A stretch of DNA of 37,105 nt from Oerskovia enterophila (lineage in GTDB: Bacteria > Actinomycetota > Actinomycetes > Actinomycetales > Cellulomonadaceae): contig NZ_MAQA01000047.1 of NCBI RefSeq assembly GCF_001692445.1, forward strand, positions 1 through 37,105. Reading direction: 5' to 3'. A program made the translations under genes and the position numbers. The notes beneath the pieces were generated by a model. The model was not told where the DNA came from and made no database searches. It worked only from the letters and a program-made list of their open reading frames with translations. Positions 32,249 through 37,105 of this stretch are shown here, piece after piece. How positions within the stretch are numbered: position 1 is the stretch's first letter; every line of letters begins with the position of its first letter.

Positions 32249-34467
32249 CGCCCGCGTGGTTGGCCGTGTTCGCGGGGTACGACGACGCAGCGCTCGTCGC
32301 GCTCGGCAACGCGGGCCTCCTGCGGCGCGCCCGCAAGGACCTCGTCGGGGGCGAGGTGTCGCTCGCGTCCGAGTCCCCGGACGAGGTCGTGGTCGCCTGC
32401 GGGTCCGCGGTGGTCCGGCTCGGGCCGAAGGGTCCGGTCGCGGCGTCGTGCTCGTGCCCGACGGCGGGCGTGTGCCAGCACGTCGTGGCCGCGTGCCTCT
32501 GGGCCCGCGAGCACCCGGCGGGCCCGGCACCCGAACCCGGCGTGGACGACGCCGGTCCTGGGGCTGCGGCGGCGGACCGTGGAACGGACGGCGGCGATGG
32601 CGACCCTGCGGGCCCCGGACCCGGCCACGGCCCCGGCCCCGGACCCGCCAAGACTGACGAGGCTGCCAGCCCTCTGGCTGCTCTCCTCTCCCTGAGCCCG
32701 GCCGAGGTGTGCCGGGCGGCGGGCAAGGTGGCCGTGCGTCGGGTCGTCGAGCGTCTGCCGAGAGTGCTCCTCGCGGGAGTCGCGGCGGAGGGGAACGGCA
32801 TCACCGACGCGTGCGACCTCGTGGTCGACGGCGCACGGCTCACGATCTCGTGGCCGATCGGTGGCCTGGCGCGCCCGGCCACCGGCGGCGCGAGCGACGG
32901 CCGTGCCACGGTACCGGCCGGGCCGTCGAACGTCGTCGTGTTCGTCGCCCCCGCGGGTTACGGCGGAATGGTCGTCGCAGGGAAGTCGACCGCCGCCGAC
33001 CAGGCCGCCGCCCGGCTCGAGGCGGTCGTCCGGGCCTTCGCCCGCGAGGGACGCTCGTGGTCGTGGCCCCACGAGATCGAGGTCGAGCGCTCGGGTGAGC
33101 TGACCACCGCCCAGCGGGCGGGGATCGAGGAGGCGAGCGCCGTCGTCGGGCACGCGGTCGATGCCGGACTGTCCCACCTCGGGGCCGACGCCGCCGACAC
33201 GCTGCGTGGCGCGGCCGGACGTGCCCGGCTCGTGGGCCTGCTCCTCCTCCACCGGCTCCTGCTCGTCGCCGCAGGGCTCGTCGACGGCCTCGCATCGCGC
33301 GACGACGACGTGACCGAGGCCGACGCGCTGGGCGCGCTCGCCGAGGCCTGGGCGCTCGCGGCCGCGCTCCGCGACGCCCCCGCCGGGGCCCTGCCGGACC
33401 TGGTCGGCGCTCCGGCCCGGCGCGCCCGCGGCGCGGCGGACGACGAGGGCGAGGAACGCCCCGGACGCCTCGTGCCGCTCGGGGTGCGGTGGTGGCGGGC
33501 AGCGAGCGGGGCGCGCGGCATGACCCTCACGGCCTGGGACCAGGAGCACGGCGTGGTGCGCACGGCGACGGCCGCACGCCCCTCGGGGGCAGACCCGGCC
33601 TTCCGCCGGGACGTGGAACTGCCGATGCTGTGGGGGTCCTCGGTCGCGAGCGTCTGCGCGGGACCGTTCACGCTCGACGCCCCTGAGACCCGCCCCGACG
33701 GGACCCTCAGCGTCACCTCGCGCACGCGGCGCGTGGGCGACGGGAGGTTCGACGTCGAGGAGCTGCGCACCGTCGCCGACCGGCTCCGGGACTCGGCGAC
33801 GACCGGGACGGTGGGCTTCGGTCGCGCGGCCCGCCGGGTGCGCCTGGTCATGGTGCGCGAGACGGGAGCGATCGGGGTCGAGGAGGTGCGGCGCGAGGTC
33901 ACCTGGCCCGTCACGGCGGCCGACGGCGGCACGCAGGTCCTGCGCGTCGCGGTCGACCAGGAACGGAGCGTCGAGGCGCTGCTGTCGGTCGTGGCGTCGC
34001 GCCGACCGGTGGTCGCGGTCCTCGTCGAGCGCGAGCCGGGCGGGGGAGCGGACGAGCCGGTAGGCATCTTCCTGCGCGACGGCACCGGGGGGATCGAGCT
34101 CTTCTCCCCCTCGATGTCGCCCGTGTACCGCACCGCGCCGGGCTGGACCGCAATGCGTCGCCTCACGGCGCGGATCGCCGCGCTGCGCAAGGGGTCGACC
34201 ACGCACGTCGCGGAGCCGGTCGACCGGGGGCCCGTGGTGCGCGTCTGCCAACCCGCGCTCGAGGTCGTCGACTCGCTCGGGGCGACGGGCCGTCGCCGCC
34301 TCACGGGATGGCAGCACGAGGCCCTCACCGCCCGTCAGCGCCTCGCGGGGGACCTCGGGATGGCGACCGTCGGACGGTCCCTCGCGGACCTGCTCGCCGA
34401 CCCCACGACGGAGAACGTGCTGCGGGCGCGGTTCGTGCTCGGGCGGGCGCTCGCGCTCACGGGATGA
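32245..34467 (+). CDS. SWIM zinc-finger protein (YehQ-like)
   Basis: This 740-residue protein has a SWIM motif near its N terminus, SCSCPTAGVCQHV: Cys69, Cys71, Cys77 and His79 (C-x-C-x5-C-x-H), which binds zinc and is used for protein or nucleic-acid contacts. A Gly/Pro/Asp-rich linker (about 92-136) separates it from a long, mostly helical and beta C-terminal region without a recognised domain. The ATG overlaps the VWA stop (ATGA). It is the last gene of the five-gene operon, whose families match E. coli yehI, yehL, yehM, yehP and yehQ. SWIM could recruit the complex to a nucleic acid or partner; that is inferred. Confidence 0.88.
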   Translation: MTPAWLAVFAGYDDAALVALGNAGLLRRARKDLVGGEVSLASESPDEVVVACGSAVVRLGPKGPVAASCSCPTAGVCQHVVAACLWAREHPAGPAPEPGVDDAGPGAAAADRGTDGGDGDPAGPGPGHGPGPGPAKTDEAASPLAALLSLSPAEVCRAAGKVAVRRVVERLPRVLLAGVAAEGNGITDACDLVVDGARLTISWPIGGLARPATGGASDGRATVPAGPSNVVVFVAPAGYGGMVVAGKSTAADQAAARLEAVVRAFAREGRSWSWPHEIEVERSGELTTAQRAGIEEASAVVGHAVDAGLSHLGADAADTLRGAAGRARLVGLLLLHRLLLVAAGLVDGLASRDDDVTEADALGALAEAWALAAALRDAPAGALPDLVGAPARRARGAADDEGEERPGRLVPLGVRWWRAASGARGMTLTAWDQEHGVVRTATAARPSGADPAFRRDVELPMLWGSSVASVCAGPFTLDAPETRPDGTLSVTSRTRRVGDGRFDVEELRTVADRLRDSATTGTVGFGRAARRVRLVMVRETGAIGVEEVRREVTWPVTAADGGTQVLRVAVDQERSVEALLSVVASRRPVVAVLVEREPGGGADEPVGIFLRDGTGGIELFSPSMSPVYRTAPGWTAMRRLTARIAALRKGSTTHVAEPVDRGPVVRVCQPALEVVDSLGATGRRRLTGWQHEALTARQRLAGDLGMATVGRSLADLLADPTTENVLRARFVLGRALALTG

Positions 34468-34471
34468 CGGA

Positions 34472-34502
34472 CCCGGGCCAGGGGTGCGCTCGTCGGCCCG
34501 GG
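34472..34502 (+). terminator. Weak hairpin after the MoxR/VWA operon
   Basis: CCCGGGCC (34472-34479) and GGCCCGGG (34495-34502) can pair across a 15-base loop, just after the SWIM stop codon and before the polymerase gene. The stem is short and has no T tract, so read-through into the next gene is possible. Confidence 0.35.
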
Positions 34503-34524
34503 AGAGCGACGGGGCCTGCGGACG

Positions 34525-36306
34525 GTGCGACGAGGAGTGTCAGACCCGCACGGCAGACTCTGCGTCGTGTACTCGGTCCCGCTCCGCACGTCGCCCGCCG
34601 ACCCGGGCCTCGTCGACGTCCAGGACCTCGACGCCCGCGGCGAGCCTCTCGCCCCGCCGCGCACCCACGCGCCCTGGCCGGGGCTGCTCGCGCGCGAGCC
34701 GGACGGTCGGAGCGGCGAGCCTTCCCCGGCCCCGGTGACCCGCTGGGTCTGGGACGACACCAACCTCTGGTACCCGGCAGCCCTCGCAGCGGGCCGACGG
34801 GTAGAGCGCGCGCACGACCTGCGGCTGTCCCGCGCGATCCTGCGCCGCTCGACGCTCACGGTCGGCACGCCGCTCGCACGCGCGCCGCGCGACGCGTGGG
34901 ACCAGATGCACCCCGTGCCCACCGCCCCCGTCCCGGGGCTCGACCGTCCCGACGCGCTCTTCGACCTCGGCGACCGGCGCGCCGTCTCCCCACCCGACCC
35001 GGTCGGGGAGCTGCACAGGCAGCTCGAGGCCGTCGCGACGTCGTCGGGCGCGGGGCGGCTGCGGCTGCTGCTCGCCGCGGAGTCCGCGGGCGCCCTGGTC
35101 GCCGCCGAGATGAGCCATGCCGGGCTGCCGTGGCGTGAGGACCTCCACGACGCGATGCTCACGGGAGTCCTGGGGACACGTCCGCCGCTGGGCCTGCGCC
35201 CGGCCCGCCTCGAGGCGCTGGCCGAGCAGGTCCGGACCGCGCTCGACGCGCCGGCCCTCAACCCCGACTCGGGACCCGAGCTCCTCAAGGCCCTCGAGTA
35301 CGCCGGGGTGGGCGTGAAGTCGACCCGCAAGTGGGACCTCGAACGGGTGGACCACCCGGTCGTGGCCCCGTTGCTCGAGTACAAGAAGCTCAGCCGCCTG
35401 CTCACGGCCAACGGCTGGAACTGGCTCGACACCTGGGTGCGCGGCGGGAGGTTCCGGCCCGAGTACGTCGTCGGGGGAGTCGTCACGGGGCGCTGGGCCG
35501 CGAACGGCGGGGGAGCGCTCCAGCTCCCGCACCAGGTCAGGTCGGCCGTGGTCGCGGACCCGGGCTGGAAGCTCGTCGTGGCCGACGCGGCTCAGCTCGA
35601 GCCCCGCGTCCTCGCGGGGCTCTCGGGAGACCTCGTCATGGCAGAGGCCGGGCGCGGCGGCGACATGTACCAGGGCATCGTCGACGCGGGCGCGGTCGAG
35701 ACGCGCGCGCAGGCCAAGATCGGGATGCTCGGCGCCATGTACGGAGGCACCACGGGGGAGAGCGGACTCATGCTGCCGCGCCTGGCCAAGGCGTTCCCCC
35801 GGGCCCTGGAGCTCGTCGAGCAGGCCGCGCGCGCGGGCGAGCGCGGCGAGATCGTGACCACGCGCCTGGGGCGGAGCTCGCCCCCGCCGGGGTCGGGCTG
35901 GGAGGAGACGCAGGGCGGCGCGTACGACGAGTCCGCGTCGAGCGACGCCCAGTCCCGCGCCCGCAGCCAGACCCGCGCCTGGGGCCGCTTCACCCGGAAC
36001 TTCGTCGTGCAGGGAACCGCCGCGGAGTGGGCGCTGTGCTGGATGGCCTCGCTGCGCGGGCGGCTCGCCGCGATGCCGCAGGCCCGGACCCCGGGCCGGG
36101 CTCCCGCCCCCTTCACCGAGCAGCCGCACATGGTCTTCTTCCTGCACGACGAGATCATCGTGCACGCCCCTGCCGAGCTCGCCGAGCAGGTCGCGGACGA
36201 GATCCGGGCCGCGGGCACCGAGGCCGGGAAGCTGCTCTTCGGCGACTTCCCGGTCGACTTCCCGCTGACGGTCGCGATCGTCGACGACTACTCGCAGGCC
36301 AAGTAG
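34525..36306 (+). CDS. Bifunctional 3'-5' exonuclease/DNA polymerase (PolA-like)
   Basis: This 593-residue actinobacterial family A-type polymerase keeps motif A as VADAAQLEPRVLAGLSGD (Asp354, Glu359), motif B as RAQAKIGMLGAMYGG (Arg394, Lys398, Tyr406) and motif C as HDE (541-543), so polymerase chemistry looks possible. The first 200 residues correspond to the exonuclease-like region, but the DEDD acidic motifs are not evident and the domain may be inactive. It lies 57 bases after the SWIM gene on the same strand. The start is uncertain: GTG 34525 is used; GTG 34537 has a GAGGAG almost touching it, and GTG 34567 is also possible. Role in repair is inferred from the family. Confidence 0.87.
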   Translation: MRRGVSDPHGRLCVVYSVPLRTSPADPGLVDVQDLDARGEPLAPPRTHAPWPGLLAREPDGRSGEPSPAPVTRWVWDDTNLWYPAALAAGRRVERAHDLRLSRAILRRSTLTVGTPLARAPRDAWDQMHPVPTAPVPGLDRPDALFDLGDRRAVSPPDPVGELHRQLEAVATSSGAGRLRLLLAAESAGALVAAEMSHAGLPWREDLHDAMLTGVLGTRPPLGLRPARLEALAEQVRTALDAPALNPDSGPELLKALEYAGVGVKSTRKWDLERVDHPVVAPLLEYKKLSRLLTANGWNWLDTWVRGGRFRPEYVVGGVVTGRWAANGGGALQLPHQVRSAVVADPGWKLVVADAAQLEPRVLAGLSGDLVMAEAGRGGDMYQGIVDAGAVETRAQAKIGMLGAMYGGTTGESGLMLPRLAKAFPRALELVEQAARAGERGEIVTTRLGRSSPPPGSGWEETQGGAYDESASSDAQSRARSQTRAWGRFTRNFVVQGTAAEWALCWMASLRGRLAAMPQARTPGRAPAPFTEQPHMVFFLHDEIIVHAPAELAEQVADEIRAAGTEAGKLLFGDFPVDFPLTVAIVDDYSQAK

Positions 36307-36350
36307 GCGGCGGGCGCTCACGGACGTCCCAGGACCTGGCGGACGACCGG

Positions 36351-36782
36351 TCAGAGGTCGGCGCGCGGTTCGCCGCGGTACGTCCCGATGGACCAGAGGT
36401 TGCCCTCGGGGTCGGCGAGGACCAGCTCACGGCTGCCGTAGTCGGTCTCACGGAGCGGGGTGAGGATCGTGGCCCCGGCGCGCGTCGCCCGGTCCTCGAT
36501 CTCCTCGACCCCGACGCCGCTCCCGGAGTCCCCGGCGACCACGTACCCCCCGAACGTGCCGGGCTGACGGGACCACTCGCCGTCGGGCTTGTGAGACCCC
36601 AGCATGATCCCCCCGCCGGGCGGCCAGTCGAGCTGCGCGTGCGCGACCCGCCCGTCCTCGTCGGTCATGACGGTGTTGCGCCGGAAGCCCACGACGTCGA
36701 CGAGGAAGTCGATCAGCGCGGGCGCGTCGTGCGCCTGGAGCGTGGGCCAGACCTGTGCCTGAGGTGTTCTGTCGGTGTCCAT
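36351..36782 (-). CDS. VOC-superfamily protein (glyoxalase/bleomycin-resistance fold)
   Basis: This 143-residue protein has the two beta-alpha-beta-beta-beta units of the vicinal-oxygen-chelate fold: WPTLQAHDAPALIDFLVDVVGF (about 12-33) and, in the second half, VEEIEDRATRAGATIL with the closing LADPEGNLWSIGTY. Members bind a metal and act on small molecules or sequester drugs; the ligand cannot be told. ATG 36782 gives a normal family start; GTG 36806 is in frame and overlaps the AraC gene end. It follows an AraC-type regulator by 4 bases on the same strand, so the two probably form an operon. It is convergent with the polymerase gene. Confidence 0.86.
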   Translation of the reverse strand: MDTDRTPQAQVWPTLQAHDAPALIDFLVDVVGFRRNTVMTDEDGRVAHAQLDWPPGGGIMLGSHKPDGEWSRQPGTFGGYVVAGDSGSGVGVEEIEDRATRAGATILTPLRETDYGSRELVLADPEGNLWSIGTYRGEPRADL

Positions 36783-36786
36783 GCCT

Positions 36787-37105
36787 TCAGCCTGCGCGCG
36801 GGGCACCGCCCCCGGCTTGGATGTTTGCGCGTTCCTCGACCAACCATGCCGTGGGGCTCAGGCCCGCGAACGCGTGGAAGTCCCGCACCAGGTGGGAGTG
36901 GTCGGCGTAGCCGGTGCGCACGGCGATCGCCGTGAGGTTCGGGCCCGACGGCGCCAGGGACCTCGCGCGGACGGCGTCCCGGGCAGCGTCGAAGCGGACC
37001 AGGCGGCAGGCGGCTCCCGGGCTCAGGCCGAGCTCTGCCGTGAACAGCGACGAGAGCTGGCGGGTGCTGAGCCACACGTGCGCGGCGACCTCGGGCACCC
37101 GGACC
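36787..37105 (-). CDS. AraC-family regulator, C-terminal part, cut by window edge
   Basis: About 105 residues are visible and contain the paired HTH of AraC/XylS proteins: LSTRQLSSLFTAELGLSPG in the first and LTAIAVRTGYADHSHLVRDF followed by GLSPTAWLVEE in the second, which matches the family signature. The N-terminal ligand-binding part lies outside the window. The gene directly precedes and is co-oriented with the VOC-protein gene, which is a common regulator-target pair. Confidence 0.9.
   Translation of the reverse strand, partial: VRVPEVAAHVWLSTRQLSSLFTAELGLSPGAACRLVRFDAARDAVRARSLAPSGPNLTAIAVRTGYADHSHLVRDFHAFAGLSPTAWLVEERANIQAGGGAPRAG

Noticed and set aside
23327-34467. Naming the MoxR/VWA operon an anti-phage system
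   Set aside because: The neighbouring island is suggestive only; nothing in the five proteins shows a toxin, nuclease or sensor domain that would prove defence.
1-37105. CRISPR arrays, complete insertion sequences, riboswitches and rRNA genes
   Set aside because: I saw no regularly spaced repeats, no transposase frames, no recognisable riboswitch cores and no rRNA sequence in the window.

Overview
The window is high-GC actinobacterial DNA. GC-rich third codon positions, leaderless starts, a fabD-fabH-acpP-fabF operon beside a PucR/FasR-type regulator, a homodimeric-type aceE, and the actinobacterial families DUF3052 and DUF3145 all point to Actinomycetota. My best guess is a Micrococcales relative of Cellulomonas, Oerskovia or Cellulosimicrobium; this is an inference from gene content and synteny, not a database result.

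Layout. (1) 1-3260 is the end of an integrated element: a divergent pair of XRE regulators with readable leaderless promoters, an ImmA/IrrE-type peptidase, a lipoprotein and a tyrosine integrase, ending in the 3' half of a CAT-anticodon tRNA gene (attR-like). The first 120 bases form a 53-bp perfect inverted repeat that looks like a fold-back artefact at a contig end. (2) 3407-8762 is a run of small housekeeping or orphan genes (cREC, DUF488, DUF1206, peptide deformylase, DUF3145) followed by an HTTM/DUF5819 pair resembling SdpB/SdpA. (3) 8955-14025 holds fatty-acid synthesis: fabD-fabH-acpP-fabF on the minus strand plus a PucR-family regulator. Both promoter regions carry the same 17-bp palindrome form, TTGT-N9-ACAA. 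(4) 14127-19121 holds a conserved TPR-like hypothetical gene, aceE, DUF3052 and an AhpE-like peroxiredoxin. (5) 19379-~23300 is a second accessory patch anchored at tRNA-Val(UAC): a decayed large serine recombinase, a zinc-ribbon protein of unknown function, a Schlafen/AlbA_2-domain protein and a dprA remnant. (6) 23327-34467 is a five-gene operon whose genes all overlap: DUF4132, MoxR-type AAA+ ATPase, DUF5682, VWA and SWIM zinc finger. The same set of families occurs in E. coli K-12 as yehI-yehL-yehM-yehP-yehQ, which to my knowledge has no established function. (7) 34525-37105 holds a PolA-like exonuclease/polymerase, a VOC-family protein and the C-terminal end of an AraC-type regulator.

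The most interesting system is the five-gene MoxR/VWA operon. It has the make-up of an ATP-driven MoxR-VWA chaperone or remodelling machine with two very large partner proteins and a SWIM protein, and it sits directly beside a decayed mobile island. The shared TTGT-N9-ACAA palindromes are the clearest regulatory prediction.
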